Origin: Coleophora flavipennella
Lineage: Eukaryota > Arthropoda > Insecta > Lepidoptera > Coleophoridae
Direction of reading: 5' to 3'
NCBI GenBank assembly: GCA_947284805.1
Contig: OX369274.1
Span: 15,622,298-15,686,297, forward strand
DNA length: 64,000 nucleotides
This document shows positions 43,071 to 54,043 of the stretch, one piece after another (position 1 is the stretch's first letter; each line of letters begins with the position of its first letter). A program made the translations under genes and the position numbers. The notes under the pieces were generated by a model. That model made no database searches and was not told the DNA's origin. It saw only the letters and a program-made list of their open reading frames with translations.

Positions 43071-43276
43071 ACAATATAAAGAATCAGATAAGTTATGCAT
43101 ATATCCTCACCCGAACTGCAATGCATACACAGGCACAGGTTATATACTAATTAGTTAGTAAACACAGGCATAGTACACAGGTCACCTGCGTAACGAACGA
43201 CACGCTTCTGTTATTGACATTGTGGTAGTGTGAGTGCGACTGCTTCACCTTCTCGCAGTCCCTTAAACAGGCTGAG

Positions 43277-43396
43277 TCAACAAATCTATTTTGTACGCAA
43301 TAGTGTATTTCCTGATCTAGTTTATTATTATTATTTATTATTCAACAAATCTATTTTGTACACAATAGTGTATTTCCTGATCTAGTTTATTATGTT
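43277..43396 (+). repeat. 65-bp tandem duplication
   Basis: TCAACAAATCTATTTTGTAC appears at 43277 and 43342 and continues to CCTGATCTAGTTTATTA. The copies differ by one base. Confidence 0.9.
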
Positions 43397-43410
43397 TAAA
43401 GAAAAAATAT

Positions 43411-43575
43411 ATAAGGTCTAACAAAATTAGCTAAAACTATTTTAACTGGTGCTTCTGCCCATGAAACTGAACAACTTTCCCCGTGGAACCCATAGTCAAA
43501 TTGCAAAAAAAATTAACTTCCCATACTAAGTTGGCTGATCAGCTGATCGAGTTAGTATGGGAGAGCCAATTTTTT
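43411..43575. mobile_element. foldback element, family G2, one arm
   Basis: ATAAGGTCTAACAAAATTAG, CTGGTGCTTCTGCCCATGAA, up to the CTGATCAGCTGATCGAG centre. The second arm is missing. Confidence 0.72.
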
Positions 43576-43850
43576 TTTTGTCATTTGGCATTTTTATCTA
43601 TTGAAGTATACAGTAAGTAGGTACCTATGTATTTTTTATTATTTTGTTATCAAAGATGTTTTGTTTGAGTGATTTAACTAGTTATTTTGTGATAGGTTAG
43701 TATTATTTGTTGCCAACTCGAAGTCACATCAGATTATCACACCAGTATGACAAACTAACTTTAATGTATCAGATTATTTTACAATGTCTTCAAATTTTAG
43801 TTTAATGCTAATAGGCTTCAATTTAAAATTGTTCAAGATGTATTTTTTAT
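43576..43850. other. no feature seen
   Basis: AT-rich spacer inside the foldback cluster. Confidence 0.3.
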
Positions 43851-44026
43851 ATACAGGTTGTAAAAAAAATTATGTAGGTCCCGTTAACTGGGGGTTCTAC
43901 TCGTCATACTGAACAACTTTCTCCAAGGAACCCATAATCAATTTTCAAAAATAAATTTGACCCTCCATACTAAAATGCACAAAATCGGTCGATCAGCTGA
44001 TCAATTTGTATGAAGAGTAAAAAATT
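43851..44026. mobile_element. foldback element, family G, one arm
   Basis: ATACAGGTTGTAAAAAAAAT, GTAGGTCCCGTTAACTGGGG, centre GGTCGATCAGCTGATCAATT. The second arm is missing. Confidence 0.75.
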
Positions 44027-44923
44027 GTGGTGTGGTGGTGGAGAGGGTTCCGTAACATTCCGTTTTCCGTAGGAATGTTACGTCTTGGGATTTTTTTTGG
44101 TTTTCCTGCTGCTTAAATAGTTTTGAGGGAAACGCTTAATTTTCGTGCATTTTTTTAATACCTTCTTAAACATACACATTAAAATTACATTGAAATTTAA
44201 TATTTTTAACCCTCGCAGCGAGATGTTTTATTTTATGTTGTATTTAAAAAAAATGAGACGAACGGCCTGACAGACACATGATTCATCGGATTTAATTAAG
44301 TTTTTTCTGTAATCTTTAAGTGAGGCTCAATATTCTGTTATTTTGATTGTTTTTTTTTGTTTTTTTTTTTTAATCTTGGCTAAGTGGTTTTGGTAATTAG
44401 AGCAATAGTCAATTTTCGTACATTTTTTTAATATCTTCTAAAATTATACACTTAATTTTTTTTTACAAATACACTGCTTGACATTTTCCAAGGATAAAAT
44501 AAGATTTTTCATATAAACATAGTTATTTGAAAAGCTTAAAAATAACGTAGGTCATGTGTAGGGTAGAAACTTTGGCTACATAAACATGGGCTACTCTCTC
44601 TGTTCTTAATCATAAAGTTTGTTTTAAATGTTTTTATATAATACTTTATTCCTTGTAAACTGTCAATGAATACATTAAATTATCTCTATCTGTCTATCAA
44701 TGAAAATTGTGGTTTTCTATTTCATAGAGGAGTAAAAATTTGTAAGAAAAAACATTCATTTTTCATAACGCAACTATTGAAGCAGAAAATTCATAAAAGT
44801 AGAACAGTGTGGGTAAAAATATAGCACATTCGAAAGTTTCTACCCTACACACACATGTCCTATGTAATTTTACAGCTTTTCAAAAAAGCATGTTGAAATT
44901 TCTCTAGGCAATGTTGAGCAGCG
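44027..44923. other. no gene seen
   Basis: AT-rich. GTAGGGTAGAAACTTTGGC (44559) and the inverted CGAAAGTTTCTACCCTAC (44831) are weak inverted words that may mark another element of about 320 bp. Confidence 0.35.
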
Positions 44924-45290
44924 TATACAGGTTGTAAAAAATTTGTGAAGGTCTCGTGCGGCTTCTACCCATGATACTGAACAACTTTTGTTCTATGACT
45001 TTGTTGAAATCGCAAAAAAATTAACTCTTCATACAAAACGATCGACTAATACACATTTTTTTTAAATTGGTTGTCTGTAAAGTCGGTTACGGACAATAGT
45101 TTAACGTGAGAACGTCATAACGTAACGGGACAATGAGTCATACTTTTTCGTGCGTGCAGGCGGCATACATCGATTTATTAGACGTTGTCACGTCAAAATT
45201 GACTATAGGGTCCTTAGGGAAAGTTGTTTAATATGATGAGCAGAACCATCAGTTAACAACAAAATACAAAATATTTTTAACACACTGTAT
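44924..45290. mobile_element. foldback element, family G, with insertion
   Basis: TATACAGGTTGTAAAAAATT on the left and ACACACTGTAT on the right. GAACAACTTTTGTTCTATGA and GGAAAGTTGTTTAATATGAT are arm sequences. 45068-45196 (GGTTGTCTGTAAAGTCGGTT ...) is an inserted unrelated segment. Confidence 0.68.
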
Positions 45291-45519
45291 ATTGGTAATA
45301 ATCACAACGAATATATCACACCACATATCACATTTTTTTCAAAAATGACATCGGGAGTACGGAACAGAGGGTTCTTATCGTGTGGCACAATTAACCGTGC
45401 TATCCGAGGGATAGACGGCGGTTGCCTGGTGTTGCACTTCGCATCACCCGCGGTCACGTGTAGGGCATTTAGATTTACACCTACGAACGTGTGCAACGCG
45501 ACTTTCATACACATCTGGA

Positions 45520-45683
45520 ATCAGATGTGCATGTTTCCTCACGAAGTTTTCCTTCACTGTTAAAGCAATCGGCAAGTACTTAAATTCTAAAAAACTCATT
45601 GGTAAATTAGCCTTCCAGATTTGAACCCGGGACCTCTGGTTAGGTGGACCAAGTCGTTACCGGTTGAGCCACCGACGCTTCCG
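45520..45683 (-). mobile_element. SINE B head half (GCTCAACCGG type)
   Basis: CATGTTTCCTCACGAAGTTT, CCAGATTTGAACCCGGGACC and GTTACCGGTTGAGCCACCGA. The 3' half is replaced by a CpG-richer segment (45340-45519) of unknown origin. Confidence 0.75.
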
Positions 45684-45705
45684 ACGCTACGGAACCCTGA
45701 AAAGT

Positions 45706-45770
45706 TATTTTCACATAATTTTATTTTCACATAATTTTATTTTCACATAATTTTATTTTCACATAATTAT
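45706..45770 (+). repeat. 16-bp tandem repeat, four copies
   Basis: TTTTCACATAATTTTA repeated four times with no changes. Confidence 0.92.
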
Positions 45771-45820
45771 TTTTATACAATACGTACAGTGGTTTAGGCT
45801 ATTTGTTATCAGATGATGCA

Positions 45821-46110
45821 CCAGGCTAGGGCCGCCGCCTCCTGTCCGGCAGGTCGTGGTTCGAATCCTGCCACGTACCAGTGTGATTTTGAATTTAGAT
45901 TTCATATGTACGTTTATCCGACGCTCTTACTGTGAAGGAATACATCGTGAGGAAACCTGCACACGCCTGCGGAGAAACTAGCTGGTTGTGTGTGAAGTCG
46001 ACCAACCCGCACTCGGCCCGCATGGTCGACTTAGTCCCGATCGCCCTAATTCAGGGTAGGCTTAAGCCCCTCGGTGGGACATATATTAGCTGATATGATG
46101 ATGATGATGA
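45821..46110 (+). mobile_element. SINE B copy with intact GAT tail
   Basis: GGCTAGGGCCGCCGCCTCCT, B box GGTTCGAATCCTGCC, core ACATCGTGAGGAAACCTGCA, end TTAGCTGATATGATGATGAT. The first 15 or so bases of the head are lost. The tail is identical to that of the RTE. Confidence 0.9.
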
Positions 46111-46454
46111 AGTACCAGATTCACCTCATACAATGTATCTTTTTTATCCCATAAAACACTACCAGAACCTTGACAATATCAAAAAGCAGATGTTCAAAAC
46201 GTAATACCAGAAATCGAATTAATTAAAAGTGTATTACGTAATGGGCATGTATTTCAGCAACTTCAGGCCCCCAGGGGCTTACCAGGGGTTACAAGGGGAA
46301 CGGGAGGGGGGTTATAAATTCGTATTTACAACGTAGGTGTAGGCTTGGCTGCTCAAAATTTTACGACTGGATCTCTATGTCGAAGATGCGGAAGCTATTG
46401 ATGTGTCAATACAGTTTTTGTTTCTGAATGTTATAAATTTATTTTTATTTTTAA
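46111..46454. other. no feature seen
   Basis: Short purine-rich patch GGGGAACGGGAGGGGGG at 46294-46311. Otherwise nothing. Confidence 0.3.
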
Positions 46455-46946
46455 CTAGCTGTCCCGGCGAACTTCGTTCCACCTTACACTTCACTACACT
46501 GCCTTACCCTACCCTTCACTACCCTACCCTACACTACCCTACCCTACACTACCCTACCCTACCCTTCATACACTACCCTACCTTACACTACACTACACTA
46601 CACTACCCTACCCTACCCTACACTACCCTAACTACACTATACCTACACTGTTGATCCCACAGACAAACTGATCATTCAGTTTTGTGGGTCTAATGTTTAC
46701 CTATGTACTCATTTTTTCGATTAATAATTATATAAATAAATAATAATATACTACACTACCCTAAAACCAATTATATTTTGACTGATATTTTTTTTATTGA
46801 TGAATATCATATTTTATACTTATTATCCTATTCCGGACAAAGGTACATATGCAAAAACACAAAAATCATAAAAATTGGTCCAGCCGTTCTTGGGTTATAA
46901 ATTGTGTAACTTACATGACTTTCTTTTATTTACGAGTATATATATA
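46455..46946 (-). mobile_element. Helitron-like element with expanded CCCTACACTA tract
   Basis: On plus it begins CTAGCTGTCCCGGCGAACTT, followed by CTACCCTACACTAC-type repeats (46483-46640). It continues to GTCCAGCCGTTCTTGGGTTA. It is the reverse of the 31760-32098 family. The open frame through the repeats is not a gene. Confidence 0.72.
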
Positions 46947-47135
46947 ATATATATACGAGATATAGATACCGACCTCACACATTCCAAAACGACATAGCTT
47001 TTATTCGTGAATTTTGATACGATATCTTTTCCTGATAGAGATGCTTAATTTTTGCGTCATTACCCGACTGCCCAAAGAGAAGGGAATTTATATTTTTCGG
47101 GTGTACTCGTATGTATGGATGTATTAATCTTTTTA

Positions 47136-47600
47136 CTAGCTTTTTTCCTAGGTTTCGCTCGCGTAGACATCGTTTTTATGGCTGTGCTTGAGGCTGAGGT
47201 GTGCGTTAGAAGGAATTTACTCCAGATCCGTCGGGAACTATATCTGGCTAATCTGAACAGCAGGCACATAGCTCGTAGAACAGATGGCCGATGGGGAAGT
47301 AGAGTTCTCGAGTGGCGACCGCGCACCGGAAAACGTAGCAAAGGCAGGCCTCCCACGCGGTGGACCGACGACCTGGTGAAGATCGCGGGAAGCTGATGGA
47401 TGCGGGCAGCGCAGGACCGGTCGTCGTGGAAATCCTTGAGGGAGGCCTTTGTCCAGCAGTGGACGATTTTCGGCTGATATGATGATGATGTTACTGCTCA
47501 TCCCCTAAACTATTTCTATGCAAAAAAAATCACGCAATCCGTTGCTCCGTTGCGACGCCGACGTGCGCGAGCGTGGAAATGAGTTTTACCTAGATCCCTC
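47136..47600 (-). mobile_element. Helitron-like fragment interrupted by an RTE end
   Basis: CTAGCTTTTTTCCTAGGTTT and CGCTCGCGTAGACATCG to 47256; the RTE fragment; then CATCCCCTAAACTATTTCTA and CGTTGCTCCGTTGCGACG. Both flanks look like one Helitron family. The right limit is uncertain. Confidence 0.5.
47257..47491 (+). mobile_element. RTE 3' fragment
   Basis: GGCACATAGCTCGTAGAACA to CGGCTGATATGATGATGATG. A 114-codon plus frame joins it to flanking repeat and is not a gene. Confidence 0.92.
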
Positions 47601-47771
47601 TGGAACTGTCTCAGACTATGCTAATTAGTAGTCTATGTTATTTACCGCCTCCTTAACTAACACTGAGCAAAAAATCACAACAAACCGTTGCTCCGATGCG
47701 ATATTAAAAAAGTAAAAAAAAAGTATTTTCTAAGTTCTCTCAGGGACTGCATCGGACTATGCTATTTTCAT

Positions 47772-48188
47772 CTTAACTTGCATGCTGCTGAGATGATGAT
47801 GGAAGCCACAGTGCTATGTATCAGGTAATGAAGCACATGCATTATGATTTGATGATTCCTATTGGCAAGTAGGTGATTGGGTTTAACGTTGATAGATAAC
47901 ATTATCACTAAAAAAAAAAAGTTTAAAAAACTAAAAACCGACTTCAAAAAAAATGCTCAAAAGTATGAAATTATATTTTTATACATATAAATACACGAAA
48001 TTAACCAACAATAGTGAAATCAAAGGTAGGTACGAATCAAATTAGGGGACTACCTTAAATTTATTTTGAGGTCGGTACCAGCAAAGCGATCGAATTTAAA
48101 TATTTGATAGGTAAGTAGCTGAGTACTGGTAGTCTGTAGTCGGTAGTCCTGTGGCTTCCATCATCATCTCAGCAGCATGCAAGTTAAG
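47772..48188. repeat. 40-bp perfect inverted repeat across the N element
   Basis: CTTAACTTGCATGCTGCTGA ... GGAAGCCACAG (47772-47811) is exactly mirrored at 48149-48188. The left copy lies outside the family N end at 47928 and the right copy inside. Confidence 0.85.
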
Positions 48189-48634
48189 GAGTTACACCTT
48201 GCATCATCAGCTCACCTGAATAACCTGAAAGAATACAACTATCGGTCTATATGTATACCTACTTACTTATCTACGTATAATATTTAAAGAATTATCCTCT
48301 AACTCCTAAGTGTTAAGGAGTTGTACCTTCCATCATCAGCTCTGCAACGTGGAATGATGACTACCAGACGCAAACACTTGAATACCTTTAGAAAATACAC
48401 AAAAAAAACTAGTCACCACTACGATTTTTGAAGGTTCCCCTCGATTTCTATGGGATTCCATCATCAGATCCTGGTTTCCTTATCATTGTAGCACCCCTGG
48501 TATATCTCCTTTCTAACAAAAAAATAATGATCAAAATCGGTATTTAAACGAAGAAGTTATCCGCGAACACAAATTAAAAAATATATATATACGGTCGAAT
48601 TGAGAAACCTCCTCCTTTTTTGAAGTCGTTTAAA
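47928..48634 (-). mobile_element. family N element, long form
   Basis: AAAACCGACTTCAAAAAAAA on the left and CTCCTCCTTTTTTGAAGTCG on the right are inverted ends. 48190-48370 matches 17030-17250 in reverse (CTGAAAGAATACAACTATCG). About 700 bp with no ORF. Confidence 0.65.
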
Positions 48635-48718
48635 AAAGAATCAAGTTTTGCCCCTTCCCACACTATCAGCTAAACCGCTATTTCAGGACATCTGTTTTTT
48701 TTAAAATAGTAGGACATA

Positions 48719-49032
48719 ATATTGTAGCGCGGTGCATGGCGGTGCGCTGTTATTCATTCTCCTTTCATTCCATCTTCTTTTCATTCCATCTGTTTCTTCT
48801 TTTCCACGCATGCGCTTTCATCTTTCATCATTCAAAAAAATTCTATCATCATCCAACATTTCATCTCGATATATCTATCATTCAAATTTCCTTATAAATA
48901 ATTCTTTACTAATCTGCTGCTTTCGTAAAGACCCTTCTTGGGTCTTTATTTCACAAATTAAATTTATTTCATCTGGAAGCACGCATCTTAATTTAAACCC
49001 ACGCCCTATCCACCTATGTCGTGCTACAATAT
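48719..49032 (+). mobile_element. putative solo LTR
   Basis: 48723-49028 starts TGTAGCGCG and ends CGTGCTACA, the TG...CA inverted ends of LTRs. It is flanked by ATAT on both sides (48719-48722, 49029-49032). TATAAATA at 48893 could be its promoter element. No gag/pol is nearby. A 100-codon frame inside, with a hydrophobic start, is pyrimidine-rich LTR sequence rather than a gene. A MITE with 9-bp ends is the alternative. The orientation is inferred from the TATA box only. Confidence 0.5.
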
Positions 49033-50959
49033 AATCAATGTAAAAGGAAAACTATCACGGCTAAGTAGGCTTTCTTAGTTTAGAAGTAATAGCCGACCAA
49101 CTTGAAATGTGCAGTTGGATTTGTAAAAAGTTAATAGATTTTCCATACAAAATGTTCTATTACCAACTGCAAATATAATTTTGATTTTTTAAAATATACA
49201 TTTATTTTTTGAAAAAATTACGGAACCCTACTTTGCTCGAGTCCGACTCACACTTGGCTGGTTTTTCGCTTTGTATTTGCTGTACTTGAAAATGTATTGA
49301 TAATTTCAGCTGGGAGACATCCATTGTTAATAATAATTTTTACTAAAATCTCTAGTGTAAGTCCATCACTAATGTATATATTTAAGGGAAATATATGACG
49401 CCCCAGTTGAAAGTATGTATTGTAACATATTATGTTGCAAGACGCTTACCAAGTTATCAACAATGACTAGCCCTCCTGAATTCCGAACATCCCTCTTAAC
49501 TTAGTTACGTGTGTTTTATGTAGTTAGGTAACTTAACGAGAAAGCTTAGATGTTACAAAACTATTACCGCAAAAACTTTTTTTTCCTAAATTGACCCACT
49601 AATGAACCCACTACTTAAGGGGAGTGTATCCCGCGCTGCATACAAACGTACTTTGGTTCTTATTAGTATGTATTAATCAAAGTTATTGAATTTTTTAAAC
49701 ATGTCCAAGAAACTAATACGCGCTTTTTTTATCCGACTACCCAAGAAGGAAGATAATTTTTTTGGAATGTATGAATGAATGTCTGTTACTTTAGCTGTAG
49801 CCTTAACGTCTTGTTAGATTTTGGAGTGAGAGGTGTCGTTAAATTCGGCTTGATCCCTTGTGAGACATAAGTTACATTTCAAAGTTAGGTTCAATTATGT
49901 TTTTTAAGATTATTAACCTTAATATGTCTAATATTATGGACGTAATTTGAGGACGGCAATTTCTTTGCTCATTTTATATATTTTCTTTATATGATATGGT
50001 TTAAAGTCTAAAAAGTAATTATTTAATAGATTAACTCCCTTGTAAAGGATCGACCAGGGCCTCTTCACTCAGAGTATATTGTTTTTTTGTATGAGAAACT
50101 GTAGTTATACGAGTAGTTGGCACCACAAGCCATTGTGATGTGTGCGAGTTCGAAACTAGTCAAAAAATTCGCAATTAAGATCATCTAGCCGAGTGGTTAG
50201 AGCTCAAGTGAATCCGGAGTCAACTAGTCAGTTTTTTTAATTAGTTTTTCATATTTTTGTACTAGTTTGAGATCGGTACGCTAAGTGCGCTGTCTTATTT
50301 GAAAGAGTAACTACTCTATTTTCCGTATATATAAAGTACTCTTTGGAATCAACTGCACGGTCTAGTAATTCTACTATAGTTATATCCGTGTTCCGTGCGG
50401 CTTTCAGTTCTATTTATTTTCCTTACACCCTCTGTGTACAGTTCGCTTGAAATATTTGCTACAGTATTTGTGTTGGCGTAATGTTCCCCCGTTTGCCGAA
50501 TAAGGCCGGATAACGCGGATATAACGGACATATTTTATTTGCAACATGCATATTATGGGACCTTATTGAATTTGTTACAAGTGCTTTTGGAACCCATTGT
50601 GTTAGAGTGGGCTGTTGTTACCGGGACTCTTGTGTTTCGATTTTTAGCGGTATCTAATACCTTTAAAAAAGCAATTCTTGTATATTAGATATGTCGCAGG
50701 CATACTGTATATTTTTTTATTATACATACGGTCAGGCAAATGTCAGGAAAATTATAAAAAAAGATAAAAGATAAATACTTTTTATTGTACCCAAAAATTA
50801 AAAAATAAACACAATGTAAAACTTAGAAAGTATAACCTTGAAAATTATATAATGGCGAGGGCGGGGAGCCTCGCTTCGCGACAGTTAAACCAATCAAACC
50901 TGACCGAACCTAACATCGCTCGCTTCGCCAGCTCATTTACTCATTTTTTTGGCTCGGCA
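49033..50959. other. no gene; E fragment at 49218, P fragment at 49720
   Basis: TTACGGAACCCTACTTTGCT and GTCCGACTCACACTTGGC (49218-49260) are an E end on minus. TTGGAGTGAGAGGTGTCGTT (49828) with GACATAAGTTACATTT is family P on plus. The remainder is AT-rich without a gene. Confidence 0.4.
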
Positions 50960-51030
50960 TTTTACAATCTTCATACAGAATTTTACAATCTCCGTACAGA
51001 GTTTCACAATCTGCGTACAGAATTTTACAT
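50960..51030 (+). repeat. 21-bp tandem repeat, three and a half copies
   Basis: TTTTACAATCTCCGTACAGA-type units, in frame as FYNLRTE heptads within a 65-codon frame (50852-51049). The frame has no other support and a GC-rich start (GCGAGGGCGGGGAGCC). Confidence 0.7.
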
Positions 51031-51951
51031 TTTGTCTGACCACGACTAAAATGACTAATCATACATAATCTGCATATATATATATATTATGTGGCAGGCA
51101 AACTGTATATATATATAATCTGAATCTATCTTATCTAATCTAATAGGCGAGGCATTTGTAAAACAGTTGTCTCTGTTTTTTCCTTTACGTGTAAAGAGTC
51201 AAGAAAATAACCAAACTTTTGAACTTTTTCAATGTTTTACGTTGCTATTTCTCTTAAAACTTCAATTTAAAAACTAAAATTTTGCAGATTCTCTGTAGTA
51301 CTTAAAAAGAAATATCTTCATATAAAAACTATGTGCAAATTTAGATATTTTTTTTAACAAACAATTCGTTTTAGACTTTTTTTAGATGTTTTAGATCTGT
51401 TTTTAAGATTTTTTATGATCGAGTAAAGTACACACTATCGTGTAACATATTAGCACATTCCTCAGACAATATCCATAAGTATGTCCAAAATTTTTTCCAA
51501 GACCGATATTTAGTAGTAATTACCCAAAAAATTTGATCTAGCAAAAGTGTTTCTCCGCTTCTCCACCGGTGCCTCGCCTTAAACAAGCAATTCTTGTATA
51601 TATAAAAACTAAATCACAGAAACGGTTCCAACGATTTGCTTGAAAATTTATATGCGAGGGTTTTTGGGGGCGAAAAATCGCTCTAGATAGGTCTCATCTA
51701 TGTTGAAACACGTATTTCGGTCGCCCAGGTACTATTGTTTAAGCGCGCATTGTAGCCATTTTGTTGGGGTTTTTAGCATGTTTTCATTGACAGTATCACT
51801 AAAAGTCGAACAACTTAGAAATTTGAGATAAGATAAATAAATACTCTTTATTGCATACACCATACAATTTAAAAAAAACACAATTTAAAAACAAAATCTT
51901 ATCAGTTTGAGTTTTTGATATTGAATTTATACAAATTCTATGTGTAAAAAA
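51031..51951. other. no gene seen
   Basis: Contains TA-rich microsatellites (51078-51118) and AACAAGCAATTCTTGTATAT (51585), repeated at 50672, suggesting an unassigned dispersed element between them. Confidence 0.3.
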
Positions 51952-52290
51952 AGTGGTCCGTGCTATGCTCGGAGTTGCTCTGCGTGATCGAATCAGAAAC
52001 GAGGAGACCGCAGGAGGACCAAAGTAACCGACATAGCTCACCGATTCGCTAAACGAAGTGGCAGTGGGCAGGGCACATAGCTCGTAGAACAGATGGCCGT
52101 CGGGGCAGTAAAGTTCTCGAGTGGCGACCGCGCACCGGAAAACGTAGCGTAGGCAGGTGGACCGACGACCTGGTGAAGATCGCGGGAGGCCGATGGATGC
52201 GGGCAACGCAGGGCCGGTCGTCGTGGAAATCGTTGGGGGAGGCTTGTCCAGCAGTGGACGTTTTTCGGCTGATATGATGATGATGATGAT
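51952..52290 (+). mobile_element. RTE 3' fragment, 340 bp
   Basis: GTCCGTGCTATGCTCGGAGT to GGCTGATATGATGATGATGA. AAAAAAAGTGG before and AAAAGAAAGTGG after are a near-identical target duplication. Several small internal deletions. Confidence 0.92.
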
Positions 52291-52580
52291 AAAAGAAAGT
52301 GGATATGTATTTATATTTTGTAAGTGTGGACTATAAGTATTTTTGTGTCTGGTCTTTTACCTTGTATTTTAACAGGTTAATGAACCGGATCCTTTTTTTT
52401 ACAATGTGTATCGAATCAACGAAAATTGTAATCAGCAATATAATCTAGACACGAGTTTAGCTATCCATTATTACATCGGTCATTGATCGCTTAACACAGC
52501 AACTTAAAGAATAGACATCAATAGTATACCTTTATACTTATTTAACAAAGATGTTCTGAAGCGACATATGCAACTATATG
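52291..52580. other. no feature seen
   Basis: AT-rich flank of the mariner element. Confidence 0.3.
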
Positions 52581-53858
52581 CGGTCCAAAAGTGTCCGGCC
52601 TAACAAAGAAAACAAGTAGATATATTTACAATTTTATTTTTATTTTTCGATATAGTCCCCCTCTATTTCAACGCACTTTGCAGATCTCGTGATAAGCATT
52701 TCTATCCCCTTATAAAAATATTCTGGAGTTTTGTCCTCGAAATGGGTAAAAACTGCTTGGGCCACTTCATCATCCGAAGAAAATCGTCTTCCCCTTAAGT
52801 CTGCCTTAAGTCTCGAGAACAAGTAGTAGTCGCTTGGGGCCAGGTCTGGGCTGTAAGGGGGGTGGCGAATTTCCTCGAAGCCACATTTAGCTACAGCAGC
52901 TTTGGCAATTGCAGCAGTGTGAACGGGAGCATTATCGTGGAGAAGCCGAACACCTCTACTAAGTTTTCCACGTCGTTTCTGCTTGATCGCCTCTCGCAAC
53001 TGCTCAATAAGGGTGGCGTAGTAGCTGCCATTTACCGTGGTATTCCTTTCTTTTATGTCAATCATTAGTATTCCGTGACAATCCCAGAATACCGTTGCCA
53101 TAATCTTTTTGGTGGATTGCGTTACCTTGGCCTTTCTAGGTGGCTTTTCACCAAGACGACGCCACTCCATCGATTCCCTTTTAGACAGGGGATCATAGTA
53201 CTAAACCATGGTTTCGTCTCCCGTAACAATCGACTCCAAATAACTTTTTCCGTAACGCCTATACGCGTCTAAAACTTCTTGTGAACACGCTTTTCTCTCA
53301 GTAAGCTGCAAGCTCGAAAGAAGTTTGGGTACCCACCTAGCACTAACTTTATTCATGTGAAGATGATCATGTAGTATCCTAAGTACTGAAGTTTTGGAAA
53401 GTCCGGTTCTTGCCGCTATTTCTTTAGTCTTTAGTCTTCGATCACTCAGAACTTCCTCTTCCACTAATTTAATACATTGCTCGGTGAGTACTTCTATAGG
53501 CCGGCCGGAGCGAGGTTCGTCGTCAATGGATTCCCGCCCCAATCGAAACTGTTTACTCCATTCTTTTACCGTGGAAAATGATGGAGAAGAATCCCCGTAC
53601 ACGGCATCCAACCTTTTTTTTTATATCGGTCGGGCTGACCCCTTCCTTAGTCAGGAATTTGATCACGGAACGATATTCCAATTTGATCATTTCGAAAGTT
53701 TTCCGGATTCGTATCGTTAAAACGCCGTAAAATCAAAACTACAACCAACAGAAACGCCAAAACCAGACTCGAAAAAGCAGACTAAATGACAATCGCGATG
53801 ACATCTTTTTTATTTTTTTTAAGCCGCCAAATTTTTCCAGCCCGAAAGTTTTGGACCG
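52581..53858 (-). mobile_element. mariner element, complete length, inactive
   Basis: 1278 bp bounded by inverted ends CGGTCCAAAAGTGTCCGGCC (left) and its imperfect mirror GGCCCG-like/AGTTTTGGACCG (right, as CCCGAAAGTTTTGGACCG). The expected TA target duplication is not clean (TG and AA flank the ends). A transposase of normal mariner length fills the interior. The right flank is a family P repeat (GTCTTAATCACGTGAGTGAC). Confidence 0.92.
52640..53690 (-). pseudogene. mariner transposase (DD34D), two lesions
   Basis: The start codon is at 53688-53690 (MIKLEYRSVIKFL). A 9-base A run (T at 53614-53622 on plus) is one base too long and shifts the frame. The main frame then continues with the paired-type DNA-binding domain (SFSTVKEWSKQFRLG, DEPRSGRP, TKEIAARTGLSKTSVLRIL). 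The first catalytic Asp is in TGDETMV. An in-frame TAG at 53201-53203 follows at once. Past it come YYDPLSKRESMEW, the second Asp in LLHDNAPVH, and the third in YSPDLAPSDYYLF. There are exactly 34 residues between the second and third Asp, so all three catalytic Asp are kept. Stop at 52640. The full length of about 350 codons fits mariner transposases, which cut and paste at TA sites. Confidence 0.93.
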
Positions 53859-53859
53859 A

Positions 53860-54043
53860 ACTTTGTCTTAATCACGTGAGTGACATAGGATAAATATTAT
53901 CCGACTTTCCAAAAGAGAGGGGTTAGGTAGAACCCTCTCAATGGGAGAGTTTGGCAGCAGAACGGCCAGAATGGCGCAGGATGGTAAATAGGCAAGTGCG
54001 CGAGATCGAGGATCAGCGTAATGCTGACCTTCATACATAAGAG
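53860..54043 (+). repeat. family P fragment and spacer
   Basis: ATCACGTGAGTGACATAGGA and ATATTATCCGACTTTCCAAA, then a GC-richer spacer (GAGATCGAGGATCAGC). Confidence 0.5.

Noticed and set aside
46483..46640. Telomere-like repeat
   Set aside because: CCCTACACTAC-type words differ from the insect telomeric TTAGG unit and occur also inside the Helitron at 31990-32070.
46403..46654. 83-codon frame with LHYPT repeats
   Set aside because: It translates a CCCTACACTAC-type tract inside a Helitron-like element.
48732..49034. 100-codon frame beginning with a signal-peptide-like hydrophobic stretch
   Set aside because: It fills a TG...CA bounded, directly repeated LTR-like unit; pyrimidine-rich DNA gives Leu/Phe/Ser-rich translations in this way.
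50852..51049. 65-codon frame with FYNLRTE heptads
   Set aside because: The 21-bp repeat happens to be a multiple of three; no other evidence for translation.
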